NCBI GenBank assembly: GCA_018343915.1
Contig: JABRWF010000006.1
Span: forward strand, 3,100,001-3,164,000
DNA length: 64,000 nucleotides
Reading direction: 5' to 3'
Source of the DNA: Agroathelia rolfsii
Lineage: Eukaryota; Basidiomycota; Agaricomycetes; Amylocorticiales; Amylocorticiaceae
Shown: positions 1 to 12,835 of the stretch, in pieces
Layout: each line of letters begins with the position of its first letter
Position numbering within the stretch: the first letter of the stretch is position 1
Translations under genes and position numbers: made by a program
Notes under the pieces: generated by a model
What the model saw: only the letters and a program-made list of their open reading frames with translations
Told to the model about the DNA's origin: nothing
Databases searched by the model: none

Positions 1-996
1 ATTACGAGGAGCAGCAACGAAATGACAAGGCCACTTTCGAAGCCATTCAGAAAGCTCGCATCGAGAGTGCCCGCCTGGAACACGAGCAGGATTTGGAGAC
101 CAAGAAGAGCCTCTTGCGCATGGTTGACGATGTCAAGAAGCACAAGCAGATGCTCGAGGACAAATATGGCGAGGACTTCCAGCGGAAGAAAGAGGCTGCT
201 CAGAAGAAGATCGCAGAGGAAAAGGCTAAGAGAAGGGAGGCAGTATTGAAGCAGAGAGAAGAAGAGCGTTTGAAGAAAGAGGAAGAGGAGAGAAAGGGAA
301 GAGAAAAGGAAGAGGAAGAGGCACGTCTTGAGGCCGGTAAGTATATCGATGTGTTAGTCGCCGTTAGACACGTACTCAACTATTCATGTAGAACATCTGG
401 CCGAAGAAGAGCGTCAGGCTGCCGAGGCTGAAGCCGCCAGGCAACGTGAGGAAGAGGAGAAAATGCAAAAGGAGGCTGAACAGGCTGCTCTCCGCAAGCA
501 ACGCGAGGACGAACGAGCGGCGGCAGTGGAAACTGCACGTCTTCAAGCCCAGCGCGCGGAAGAAGCCGAAGCTCGTCGCGCCGCTGCCCGGCGCGAAAAG
601 GAACAACCTGCAGGTCGCTACGTTTCTCCAGGCTCCGATGGCTGGCGACGTGCTGGCGCTGAATCGTCTCCTGGTGCTGCGGCGCCTCCGACACCTGTCG
701 CGGCTCCCCGTCTGTCGGCCAGTGCATCCGTTCCACGACCCGAATCACCCTCCGCCGCTCCTGCTACTCCCAAATTCAGGCCTGTAGCAGGTGGGGGAGG
801 ATGGAGAGAGCGAGAGCGTCAGAAGCAAGAGGCTGCAGCTGCAGGTGGAGCTCCTGCTACGCCCACTCCTGCTGGTCGAGGAAGTCCTGCTGCTGGAGGA
901 AACACCCCCCCTACAAAAGACGACGACGGCTTCCAGGTTGTTACCAAGCCAGGCGTTTGGAGGCCTTCTCGTGGTCGTGGACTCGGTCGATCTTAG
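1..996 (+). CDS. eIF3a (translation initiation factor 3 subunit A), C-terminal part, cut by window edge
   Basis: This is the 3' end of the gene for the largest eIF3 subunit, which scaffolds the eIF3 complex on the 40S ribosome in the cytoplasm. Coding enters at base 3 with no start. Exon 1 runs to 336, a 55-nt GT-AG intron spans 337-391, and the second exon runs 392-996 with the stop at 994-996. The protein is a long charged helical stretch rich in E, K, R and A (for example EEERLKKEEEERKGREKEEE), as in the spectrin-like and coiled-coil C-terminal region of eIF3a. It then passes into a low-complexity P/A/G tail ending VVTKPGVWRPSRGRG, which resembles fungal eIF3a C-termini. Charged coiled coils are common, so the family call rests mainly on the tail. 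The N-terminal PCI domain would lie left of the window. Confidence 0.8.
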
Positions 997-1299
997 TAGG
1001 CGTTATTATCACTTTCTTACCATGCCATCTCTATTGTATTTTTCTCCGGTATGACTAGTGTTTTCATAAGTGCAATGTTCTATGCGATTCCTATATGCAA
1101 ATTCTATTTATGCACGATTGAGATAAGTGCAGTAAGGTACAAAAAACTAAGTATGCAGTATACAATCCTGGTCCAATATTTATGTGAGCTGTATATAAGA
1201 AATAGTTCCGACACGCATATATGTGTGAGTACAGTAGCAGAGTCGAAAAGAAGGTAATGTGGATGAGTGATAGGAAGTATGTGAGATTTATGTGAGATT
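997..1299. other. Convergent intergenic spacer
   Basis: About 300 bases lie between the stop codons of the eIF3a gene (plus) and the Cch1 gene (minus). They must hold both 3' untranslated regions and poly(A) sites. The stretch is A+T-rich and I see no further gene. Confidence 0.7.
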
Positions 1300-4200
1300 T
1301 TATAAAGAATTATCTTCCTCTTCTGCTTGGGTCATCATCTCTGAAAGAGTTGTTAGAGTCGGGAAAAACTTGGACCAGATGTAGGCAAGCTTACCGCCCC
1401 ACAATGAGTTTTGCATAGAGGTCACTATATGCTCTGGGTCTTGATCGATGGTGAGGGAACTGTCGCGTCTAGAGAGGAGTGTTAAATTATTGACGCCTAC
1501 ATAAGACAGTGATATTTCGAAACATACGATGTACGACTAGCCAGATCTGCGCTGAGCATACTAATGTCGCTGATGCGCCTGGATCTTTGTAAAGTACTTG
1601 CACCAGTGTCCAAACTCAGTGACATTTCTGGAGAGAACTGTCTTGAGTTACGAGGTGATGGGGTTGGAGACCCCAGAGGTGTACCACTACTATCCCGTTG
1701 AGAGGATGCAATATCAACAGATATAGGAGTTGACGGTATGGACTCCACGTCGAAAGTGATGGCCGGAATGCCTGCAAGATTAAACCAGTTAAAGTATGCT
1801 ATTTTGCTGGTAATATTCAATTCGCATACCTTGTGCCGCTGCGCGATCTAGCTCCCGCTTGGCTAGGAATCTCCTGCGAAGGGAGACCATTTTAAGCATC
1901 GAAGAAACTCTCTCCACATTTACCAGATCGGAGACGAGTTTATTTGTCTCGTTTCGCACAATGAGGTCCTTTAGGCTGGGAATACTTATCAATATCCGAT
2001 TTAGTGCACAAAAGGAAGGGAAAGCTTACACAAGCGCATCACGATCAACTATCAATTTGTGATGTGCAAGCAAAAAAAGCATACTCGTGAATGAAATGCC
2101 CTTGGTTTTGTTATAAGATATCATAGCCTCGGTATAAATATGCGCGTAGAGATTTCTGCGCCTTCGAATAGCAATATAGTCGATTTCGTCGAGAGTCTGC
2201 TTGAGAGCCTTGACATCGACACCCTCTATAATAGCGGAAGAAATATGCTTAGTATCCTCATCCGGTTTACACCGAGCGACGATGTTTTGGATAGAGTGGG
2301 CATCCGGATAGATCTTGACTTCAAATACTCCGCGGAGTTTCTAAGAGTAAATGGAATGTGTAAATTGAGTTTTGAACGTAAAGTTTGGCACTTACACCAA
2401 AAAATGCCACGAAGCGGTCCTTTTCCAAAAAGCCAGTATCAGGGTTAGAGTACTCTGCCCAAATTTTCTTGAATGCACGCATTTCTTCACGGGAGATAGT
2501 CTTGGAATTTGTAGTCGTCTGGAAAACATAAGAGAAGCTGTCGACGACAGCACCTAAGAAAGCGTCAGGAACCCGCAATTCTTAAGAAAGAATCCAATGT
2601 GCGACAAACCAGTAAACATATTGGTGAAAATGTACTTCAAGAGAATTTAGAATATGTACATTGACAGTCGCGATAAGTCATAACTTACCATGCTCAAAAG
2701 ATTCCATGCAATGAAGAGGGTCAAAGCCCACGCCATACTACCACAGTCTGAGAGGCCGTTTGCTGTAGTTGCAAGAGTGCAGCGCGGATATTCCAGCGTA
2801 CTGCACATTTTTTTTAGTTATGAGCGGAGCATTGGTTTGAATACGGCGACATACTAGTCGTGCATATACTGGTTCCAGCCCTCTCTGAGCAATCGCATTA
2901 AGCTTGAGCGCTTTAAGACAGGAAACCTTAGTCACTCACCCTGTTGTCATAAAGGCTAACATCACTAAGGCGCTTCCCATTGTAGAATAATTCTCATTTC
3001 GAGTCTCCGCCGATTCCCACTTCGTCAGACCAAACACTTCCATGTATAAGATAGCGAAGAAAGCAAACAAGATCAGCCAGAGACCCAAAAGACTGAGGAT
3101 CGAGGGAAGACTAGCACTAAGAGGATATAAGCATTATTATATAGGTCACATGATGTGAAAAAAAACTTACACTGATGTTTTGAAAAGCTTGTTCAAGCTA
3201 TCGGTCTTCTGAACCAGCTTAAAGGCAATACTTGTGACAAACAGCTTCTGCAACTGCTGCGTCACAAAACCAGCATCACCGAATATAACTATCAAGGTGG
3301 TCGAGAAACTACCCAAGGCGACGATAATATCGAACAAGTTCCATCCGTTAGCTTTGAAACTACGCCATCCAAGTCCCAGAGCTCGGATTACAATGTCGGC
3401 GATGTAAATCAGGGTGACAGCGAAAAAGAAATAATCTGTTAAAGAAAAATCAGTCTGAGCCTCAAAGCGTATGCAAATGACACGACATACTGAGACCTTC
3501 ATCTACACCATTATCGTACGAAAAACTTTGACATCTGAAACGTAATGTCAGAAATCGGATCAAATTATTTGTTATTTGTACTCACAGCAAAGCCACAATA
3601 TGGACGAGAAAAACACCAGTCATGACCCTGGACCACGTCCCACGCTTGTGGACTGCACGGTCATAGCACCATCCCTTAATTTCACCGGCCGGCCTCGTCT
3701 TGGGTCTTCTTGACGGCCGCTGCCGTTTAATAAGTTTCTGGAGATCGATCCACTCCCTCTGCGCCTGCGTCAAAAATGCCGTGCCAGTTTTGGCGCGGAA
3801 GTTGCCGATGATGATGCTGATACAAGCGTTGTTAATACAATGGGAAGAACTCAAAGGAGCCAGCAACTACAGCAGCTCAAACTCCACGATATGAGATGAA
3901 AGACATTGACACACCTGATAAAGATGGTGAGGATAACAACACCGCCCATGAGATTATATATCACGAAAAATATAGCGTTCACTTGACTCGCATTTGTCTG
4001 CGGCTGTTGATCGTGCCCTGTAATACTCATCGCGAACGACATAACGTCAATCCATCCTTCCAGAGAAACGATCTCAAACAAGATTAGCAACGAATCCCTG
4101 AACGTATCAAACGAGAATCTTGTCGATGGCGCAGGGTCGTCCCAAACGCGCGGGATGAGGTAGCCAAATGCGGTAGCAGAGTTCGTGTTGGGTGTGTTCC

Positions 4201-7200
4201 CTCCGTTGGCGGTGGTCACGTATTCATTGACACATGTAGTCAGGCCATCGACGTTGCCATCTGTGCACGTCTTCATCAACCCTTGGAAGATGTTCAAGCC
4301 CCAGACAGCATAGGGAATCATATATAAAATTGCCAACAGAGCCGCGTCCAAGATACGGGAGGCGCCGGAAATGATGAGTGATTGGAATGTATTGCGCATA
4401 ATATCGATGAGCGTGATAAGGCGCAGCGCACGTAAGGCCTTGAGCGACCGTGTCAAACGGCTCAGACCGCCGAGGAAAATTAGCGTGGTGGTGACGTTAA
4501 CGAGAATACCGGCCAAGATCAAGAAGTCGATGATATTCCAAATGCTGCGCACGTAGGCGTTAGGAGTAAAGATGAATCCATCTGCGATGACTTTGATGAT
4601 TAATTCTACGAACAGAACCAACCCGAAAGCGCATTCAGCAATGTCGAACCATGCTCCACGAAAGAGACCTCTTTCGCTAAAGAACTGATTACGGTATGTT
4701 GGTGTCGCGATTGACTCGACGACGATGCCTCCAAGAACAGTTAAGAGCAAGATCAACTGGAAGATAGGTGCTAAAGTAGGCGATGGAGGTGTACCAAAGA
4801 TACGCTCGCCATTTGGTGGGCGGACGAGTTTCTGGCAGAACCGTCTTACGAAATTCTTTTGAGAAAAAATCCAAAAGGTATGATCGAACGAGGGATGGCT
4901 CCGGATAAAGTCGGCCTTTTGCGCTCGTCGCTCAAAGGCGTCTTCGTCAATGTTGACTGCGTCGGCGTCTGCCCTCGCCGCTGCTACTAGCTCCCAGTGT
5001 CGTTCCGTAAGATCATCCTGAGAATCAAGGCTCATGTCCGCTGTGGTAATGGATGCTTTGCGATTATGGCGGATCGGCGCTAGCGGCACATCATTACTCG
5101 CCGTCTCACCCGCAAATAGTCGTTGGAGCATCGTGAGTGACTTGGATGGGTAATGTTTCGCCCCACCGGCTTTAACCTATGCATAACCACGAAAACACTA
5201 CAATGAACATCTCCCAAAATAAAACATAATAACACAATCGCATACCGATCTCGCACGCCTCGATCCAATACTGGTAAAACTCTCCTCTACCAACGTCTTC
5301 TGCATCGGCAGCACGAGATTAGCAGGCAAATTATCCACCTTGACCGTTACTGGTGCTTCTTTCGTCCACCGATAGGGATTCAGCTTCCTCAGCCAAGATG
5401 CGTGTGGACGGTGAGTGTCGTGCGTGCGCGCCCAATAGTCCGAGGCCTGCTTGCCCATTTTGGATTCCTCCGCCACGTCGAAGTTTTCGTTGATGACGGC
5501 AATGAACATTTGGAAGAGGATGACTGGTTAACGAAAAGGCAGGGGGGAAAGAGCATTTTAGATCATGTATACGAGAAAGGAAAGAAGAAGGAAAAACTGT
5601 GATCCATAGCCTTTTCTCCTTCTTTCCTACTTACAATTCGCAAATAAAAACCACCCAGCGATGAATATAATAACAATCACGAGCTGTCCAAGACCCGCCT
5701 CAGCCGAGACAACATCATAAAGCGAGTTCGTCCAGTTCTCAGAGGTAAAGATCTGGTAGACGCCCAAAAATGAATTGTAAATCTGGCCAAAGTTGATGGC
5801 GATTGAGGAAGGGATGTCTCCCCGCATGAGCTGCGCGGCCATGAGCGCGGCGATGAAGTTGATCATGAAGAGGAAAAGCGTCATGCTGAAGAGACCGTAC
5901 ATGTTACCAAACACGGCGAGCTGATTAAAGAGAGTGTCAGAACATAGCCGAAGGGGATAAATGGATAATATAGAGTGAAGCTTACCAACAAAGGCCTCAT
6001 ATGCGGGACCTCCAGAATAACTCTATAGAACCTCGCCAGCTGAAATATCGTCAACCAGCGATAGACTACCGAGTTCTTAATCGCTGGTATTTGAATGATT
6101 GTTGACCCGATCACCAACACGAGATCGAGCCAATTATGACCATACAAGAAGAAATCGCGCCACTCGGGCAACTCGACGGCGAAACGGAGGATAATCTCGA
6201 TATCGAACGCGGCTGTGATGGCAATCTCGCCCCAGTTGAGCACATCGGCGTGCGTGGGGCTAGGGTTCGCATTGCCTGTTGCTTGAAGGACGAGCGAGGC
6301 GAGAGCGAGGAAAACCCAGACCCAACGCATAGTGTGCATGAGGTCTTTCCAATGTTGATTCCGGGATAGTTTACGGCCTGAGGCGGCATCCCAGCCTTCA
6401 TCATGTTCTTCAGTCGTGATAAGGCTTTGGACAACCAGGTAAGTTTTTTTCCGGTAAAAGGAAAAAACAGATTGAACGTACGGAGCAGCACCAAAAGCAC
6501 TCTTCTTCGTCGTTGATCGGATCGCAGAGAATGTGTTCGTGATGACGGCCACGAAGAGGTTGATAAGCCAAAAGTTGAGGACGACAATACCTGCGATGAA
6601 ATAGAAACAGGATACGAAGAATTCGGCGTCGACCATAGAGTACATAAGTGGGGACCACTATTTGTCGAGGAAAGGGATGGGAAAGAACGAAGAAATAGAC
6701 AGGTGAGCATACATCCACCTATAAAGCCGTTGTTTTGTTCAAGATGACTTACTCCGTTTGACGATGCGACGATGACAACCTGCAAAAGGGCATCGTATAT
6801 CGTATCAAAACTCTCCACGTTATTATACGGGTTCTGGTCTGACTCCTATGTCAAAGAAAGGAAAACCAAAAATACAACATGAATAACGCGGATACTATAA
6901 CCCATATTAACTCATTTCATAAAGGAGAACTTACTTGGCATGTCTGGCCCAGCGGGCAAATATATCCTTTTGGACTGTACGTCTGCACTCCCTGGGACGT
7001 GATATATCCCGTATCATTTAGAGATACAGGGTCAACGTGTCCACCACACCCCTGCGTCGTCTGGATGGAGCTCTCACCCAGAGTTGGGTTGATGTAGCAT
7101 GATCGAAGGAGGGAGCCTTGGAAGGATTGGATGCCAATAATACTAAAAGATGCGAAGATAGAATGAGATCTTCAAGTTATTGTCAAAAAAAGGAGAGTTG

Positions 7201-9455
7201 GGCCCACGAGAACAAAGCCATAGCAAATATTACGAAATATGATACACTCGCAAGCAGTGGTCTAGCAATCTTCAACGAATGCATGATCGTCTAAAATAAC
7301 ATTTAAAATGATTATCGTCGTCAGTCCAAGATACATCAAAAGAGGGGGGGGGGGAATAATAACAATAACAGCAACGTACCGTAGTACCACTCGTAATTGC
7401 CAACAACCTCGCTGTTCTCAATACACTCATCGCCCTGAAAATGCCAATATGATACGTCCCACTCTCCTCCACCCCAAGCGTTGCCAATACGAATGTGATC
7501 CAAAAGCTGACCACAGCCACGAAATCGATCCTGCTCCAGCTCTGACGCAAGTAAGGCACGTTGCGGTGCGTCTTGCCCTGTGCAGCGGCGACGCTGAGGC
7601 GGAACGGCAAGCCGATCACGTCCCTCCCGCCATCTTTCATAGATTGTTCAGAACGGAATGCTTGCGACAGGCCAGAAGCGTGGCCATTGATGGGGTGCCG
7701 GATCTGATCGTGCACGTCCTGGACTTTGGACCAGGCTTTTTCGAACAGGGGCGTGTGTGCTTTTGCGGACTGGACAGTGTCTGATCTTGATCTCTTCCCC
7801 AATGCAGAGCGCTGTTGATGCTCTGATGCTGATGATAATGATGGAGGGACGGTGGAAGATACGAGCTCAAACGGCTCGGCAAGGTTCTGTAGCACGCTCC
7901 GCACGCGTGCGAGGCCGCGTTGGCGAAGGGAGCGGCTTCGTTGTAAGAGAGAACCGTGCCTGCTGACGCTGGCGGTTTCGTGTAGCGACGCGGATCTCGT
8001 CAGGTCGTGTGTGGAGGAGGTACGGAAAGGGTTAGCGAAGAGGCGTGAGAGGGGTACCTCGGGGTCCAGAAGGAAGCCTGAGACGCATATGCGTGCTAGG
8101 GCTTCGACGCTATGTATTATCATGAATAAGTTGTTATAGCTGGAGTGAAGGGAGAGACGCATACGTAAAGAAACAAAACAATGTAAAGATAACATAATCC
8201 TCCCATCCTAGGAAAAATCCTTTCGATGCCGCAGGTCCGTTGGCATTGTCGCCAAGTGAGATATCTGGTGCTGCTTGGATGGTCAAGACGATTGCATCGA
8301 GGATGATCATAATTAAGATCAAGGGTTCGGTCCAGCTGCAGACGTAATCAGATCCTGTAGGTACAGGGCGGTGGCTTACAGCAAATGTACTCACGGATGG
8401 ACCAAGAACCGAAACAAAGCCATTCGAAAGGCGCTGTGGGGGCCAAAGAGACCCAATGTCCTTCCTCTGATAGGCAAACTCTTGCGCGTGTCATAGAAAG
8501 AGACCGTGTCCTTTTCGCCATCTTCTCCGTCGTCGTAGTCATCATCATCATCATCGAGCGGTGTACCATCCTGCAAGACCATGCTCGTGGCGCGTATGTC
8601 TACATAGTCATCATCGTCCAGCCGTATGCGGTCCTCGAGTCCAGCACCGGCGAGGTTAACGACACGGAGTGACATGCGACGCAAGCTGCGCGACATGGTC
8701 TTGAGTCGTGTACCGGTACGCTTCGTGAGAGCTGCTGCTGGCGAGCTGCTGATGCGGATAGTGGTGCGGCGTCGAGCCCTCCCGTTAGGCATGCTGCCAT
8801 TATTAGCAGGCGTGCTAGTAGCAGTTTTTCCTAGCATCTCCGCATCCCTGTCGTGCCATGTTCCGTTGTTGCTCGAGTAACCAGACACCCCTGCCATATT
8901 CTTCGTCAGATACGCTTCGTCGTCTTCGGTTTCAGCAACAGCAGCATTCCCATCCAAGCCCAAACTTAAACCACTCGATATCGACCCCATGTGAGCATGA
9001 TGACCATGCGTGTGCATATGCGTGTGGTGGGGAAGCAGTGAGACGGATGATGGGCCGGCCATCATCGCATTTTCGAGGGCAGTTTCGGCGCTATCGTGAA
9101 GGGGGTGATGGTGTTGCTGCTGCTGTAGAACAGCGTGATGATTTGCAAATGGATCCTCATCCAGGTAACCTTCCGTTAATGCATCCTCGGACGTGGGCGA
9201 GGATGTCTGGAGGTCTTCTGCCTGTGCAGCGGCTGCATCAAACGTTGCCGGGGGAGGGGGCACGGTAATCCTCAGCGGGTCCTGGCCCTCTGGCACACGG
9301 CCCCAGCTATTACGTCTTCGGGTCTGTCGATCATGTATGTCGAGTGCAGAGGGCGAGAGCGGCATTGAGTACGATATGGGTGAGGTGATGACTGCAGTTC
9401 GATCGTTGCTGCTATGCGTGCTGGTGCCAGTGTGCAGAGGATAGGAGTTGTCCAT
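1300..9455 (-). CDS. CCH1: Cch1, four-domain voltage-gated calcium channel alpha subunit
   Basis: This is the pore-forming subunit of the fungal plasma-membrane high-affinity calcium uptake channel, which in yeasts works with Mid1. The gene has many exons. Exon 1 (9455 to about 8395) encodes a cytosolic N-terminus of some 350 residues rich in S, T, H and Q. Domain I begins with [20 protein letters not shown]. Its pore is read across an intron near 6,670-6,750 as [14 protein letters not shown]. Domain II has [11 protein letters not shown] near 5,740. Domain III (about 3,900-5,130) has the S4 segment [17 protein letters not shown] and the pore [11 protein letters not shown]. Domain IV (about 2,700-3,870) has TTGEGWNQYM, spliced over two introns. 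An EF-hand-like stretch ([12 protein letters not shown]) follows near 2,450. The last intron near 1,470-1,530 joins [12 protein letters not shown] in frame, and the protein ends QAEEEDNSL with the stop at 1300-1302. The selectivity residues read N, E, E, E. The start is the first methionine of the open first exon. Confidence 0.95.
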
Positions 9456-9815
9456 GAAGATGAAACGACGTCTTCAACACGGCTGGAAGCCTGTGTGTGC
9501 CAACGAGAGGGCAGGTAGAGCAAACACGACGAGAAAGATGTGCAGCTGTGTAGTATTAAGCAGTTATAATAGACTGTGTAGTGTAGTGTACTGTGTATTA
9601 ATTGCCCGCGATTTCCATGTCGCCACGCTACGCCAATCATCTTTCCAGCGCTTATCCCGTGGCTGTGTCTCAACTGCTTCTTTCCTATGGCAGTGTAGTG
9701 TAGTTGTGTGTGCCTGGCTGAAGACTTGGCTTTACAAAGTGCACTTCAAGTTATGGTATGCTATGATCCAAGCCATCATGACATAGTGCAACTCTCTGCA
9801 ATCACATGAACACCA
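9456..9815. other. Spacer between CCH1 start and BUD32 stop
   Basis: These 360 bases separate two minus-strand genes and must hold the CCH1 promoter and the BUD32 3' end. I see no convincing gene or clear regulatory motif. Confidence 0.6.
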
Positions 9816-11245
9816 CTACCCCACCATACTTCGCTTGCGACCACGCAGCCGGACTGTGAAAAGGGAGCACAAAACACATTCGCTTCTTAGCCTCATTCTC
9901 TTCACAGCACAGCCCCGTAGGGGACGACTTACCATCATCCAATCGCTTCTTTACTGCATCCCAACTTTTGCCCATTTCGCGGGCATACGCATCAAGAACA
10001 CCCTGGAATAGTTTTTCCGACTCCGGGTGCGTTGACGCAAACGCCCTCTCCAGGACGTACAGATCAACCGCCTTGTCCTCGACGAGGGTAGAGTGATATG
10101 CCAACCCGAAGTCGATCAGAACCTGAGATATACTACTTGAAGCCTCGGGATCAGTGATAAGCAATGAAACGTTACTTACCAGTCGGCCTCTTCCGCCTTC
10201 TTCTCCTGTGCCCGATAGCCGTCGCAGCATCATGTTCGAGGTAGTCAAATCGCCATGGATGATGTCCGCTTTATGCATCCTGGCGATTTCCCGACCAATC
10301 AGCGACATGATTTCCTCTGATTACAATTGACCGGGTTGTTATTATCAGCTACACACATATAAAAGAGTAAGCGCGAAAAAGTGGCTTGTACTAACCGGCC
10401 GAGATTTTGTATTCCACTAGTGGATCGTAGTCTGGAGAGTCGACATTGTCATCTTCGTCGCCAGCGTCTTCTGAAAATTCTTCCGGGTCTTCTGGAGCAC
10501 CAGGGATAAGTTTGCGGACGCTTGATCCTTCGATCCATTCGATGCCTAAAAACCCTTCGGATGCATTGACAACACGTATACCGGGGACATTGACACCAGA
10601 TCTGGAGGAAAGCAATTAAGAAATTCCTTTACAATATAATGCGAGAACAAAGAGGACGGCGGGCTTGAAAGTAAACCCAGCTAACGTATTAATGGAGTGC
10701 AGAATCTTGGTGTTAAAGATGCAGGTGTATATACACTATTTCCATATCGGACAATGGCATATGCCGTCATTATGTACCACCAGACATCCAAATTGCGTCA
10801 AAGATGTCATTAAGTGTGTGATATATAAATCACCAACGCAAAGCCTCTAGAAAGAAAAATTACGGGGCCAATAGAAAGACACTACCTACCTCAAACACTT
10901 CATCAATGCCCTCGCTTCACCACCAATCCGTGCCTTCGTCAAAGATACATCGAGATTCGGATGTCGATAGTGCTTTGAAAAGCGCCATTTGAGCAAGATA
11001 GGTTCTCCAAAATGTTCTCCAAGGAATGCCTTGTACACTTTCTATAGTAGCATCGTGGATGGTAGAGTGCAAGTCAGAGAGAAGGTATGATCATCAAAAT
11101 ACGAAAGGAGGTTGATGAAGATCTATAGAGGTGGGTAAACGGCCAAGGAAGAGAGATATAGAGATTGTGTAGGTGTGACACTTGCAGCTTCGGCGCCTTG
11201 GGATATAGGAACTGTTGTTGGGGAGTTCAGCAGTGTGATTGACAT
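9816..11245 (-). CDS. BUD32: Bud32 / PRPK kinase of the KEOPS (EKC) complex
   Basis: Bud32 is the small atypical kinase/ATPase of KEOPS, which makes t6A37 on ANN-decoding tRNAs together with Kae1. Exon 1 (11245-11186) encodes 20 residues ending QGAEA and joins exon 2 (from 11041) to give the glycine-loop signature QGAEAKVYKA. The putative ATP lysine lies in LLKWRFSKHYRHPNLD. After an intron at about 10,885 comes SGVNVPGIRVV and GFLGIEWIEG, then an acidic insert (EEFSEDAGDEDDNVDSPD) not usual in short Bud32 proteins. The catalytic loop is HGDLTTSNMM and the metal motif IDFGLAY, followed by VEDKAVDLYVLERAF. A final short intron joins the C-terminus as DDVRLRGRKRSMVG, the conserved Bud32 tail. 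The stop is at 9816-9818. The start at 11245 (MSITLLNSP) places the loop at the usual distance. Intron 1 has a GC donor. Confidence 0.95.
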
Positions 11246-11492
11246 GGGCGGTAGATTGGGCTTGATGATAATAAGATGCAGGATTAATGTGACAATATGG
11301 GCGTGATATTCCACGTGCGCCTTGTGACTACGTTACAGTCATGACATGTACTGGTACGTGTCGTAAGTCGGAGGACTTTGAAGTTGTGGTATTGCAGGCT
11401 AGTAGTGACCTGGCATTACAATTTCACGCAAAAGAATACAATACAGATATTACATAACTACTCTCAGAAATCAGTGGAATGGAGGTTTGAGT

Positions 11493-12835
11493 TCAGCTTA
11501 ACCATAGTATGGTGGAGGATCCTAGCTCAAAAAGTCTCAGTATACCGATACCGTCTAATTTATGTCTAGTTACAATTAAACTCACATATTTGGGGTGCCC
11601 ATGTTCAAGTGTCAAGCCTTCGTCCAGTACAGTAGCATTACTTGAAATGTGCTGGGACTCATCAATGTCTTGTTCCAAACTCTCAGGCTGTAATGACAAT
11701 CGTATACATTAGTGTTAGTAAGGTGTAATGCATATAGAGTGAGATACTGACGTGAATACAATTACTCACTTCTTCTTTTTCCTGACTGAGTTGACCGCTG
11801 TTTTTCTTGCTTTTCTTGGACGTTCTTTTCCCCTTTCCGCGCCCGGATCTAAAATAGCAATGAGAACTTTGTTCCATGGATGAGACACGACTAACGTGGT
11901 AGGCATGGATGCTGTTAAGTTTGTGCTGATTTTACTTCTTTCAGCACAACCATTGCTGGTTGATGGCGTTGATTTAGACACTGATGGAATGCAGGAGCTT
12001 GATTGTACGATGGTGTCGTCACGAGGAACAAGCACACGCTCGAGCGCAATGTTGCTGTGAGTTTGCCGGGGCTGGTTTCCCCTGAGGGGCTGACGTTCTG
12101 TGTACTCGTAATAGGGGATGGGGTCCGGCTCTCCCGTAAAAGCAAGAATTGGAATAACTATGATCTGCACAATTTTCTGGAAGATAACCAAAATTGGTTC
12201 GATGATCCTCGCAATGCCTTCGACGATCCTCGCGATGCCTTCGATGACTCTGTTGATATTGAAAGTCTCCAACGTATTTATGATGGAATGAACTGGGCCG
12301 AATAAAGGAGAGTCGGCCGTTTCTTGGGAGCAAGCCAGTCGAAGATAGCAGAGAGATTGGTACACGACCTGTGCGAGGAGGCTGGGGGCAATAGTCATGG
12401 CAAAGAAGGAGCCAAATCGAACATAAGCACTTAGATCTATGATTTCGAGATTGTATTCGAGCAGATATATATAATAGCCGTAAATGAAAATTAATAAGAT
12501 TAACCTGAAAGAGATAACAGAACCATACCTGACAATAAAATCCGAAGAAATAAAAACAGTATCATGAATGCTAGCAGCAACGGAGTCGCGGCCACCAACA
12601 TCACGGTCAAGGAAAAATTGAACTGTCTGCCGATTTCCCGTGTGTGTTCAAATATCCCAGGAGCAACTGCAAGTAATGCGATGCCCAGAAACACTTGTGA
12701 TACAGTAGCAGCAAGCTGCATCTGAGCCCCTAATTTAGCAAAAGTCTCTGGCTCCGGCACCATGCTGATGAGAAAAGCCATGGCATTCAAGGAGCACCAC
12801 AGTGATACTACCAGTAATCTCAGCCAGACCCACAT
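11493..12835 (-). CDS. Predicted multi-pass membrane protein, unknown function
   Basis: I do not recognise the family. Four exons can be joined in frame: 12835-12529, 12436-11896, 11848-11770 and 11687-11493, separated by GT-AG introns of 92, 47 and 82 nt and giving about 373 residues. The N-terminal half is hydrophobic with at least four likely membrane segments: MWVWLRLLVVSLWCSLNAMA, a stretch around VSQVFLGIALLAVAPG, MLVAATPLLLAFMILFLFL, and one around FGSFFAMTIAPSLLAQVV. An amphipathic region follows with a small internal duplication (EGIARIVEGIARIIE, about 12,190-12,245). The C-terminal half is polar, with a basic patch (GRGKGKRTSKKSKKNSG) and an acidic tail. In-frame splicing at three introns supports a real gene. 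The last exon could have another intron near 11,595, so the C-terminus is uncertain. Confidence 0.6.

Noticed and set aside
8852..9268. Long plus-strand open frame over the start of the calcium channel gene
   Set aside because: It is antisense to the low-complexity first exon of CCH1 and shows no domain.
12505..12528. A possible 24-nt intron in the membrane-protein gene
   Set aside because: It is too short and leads to a stop. The 92-nt intron 12437-12528 restores a long frame.
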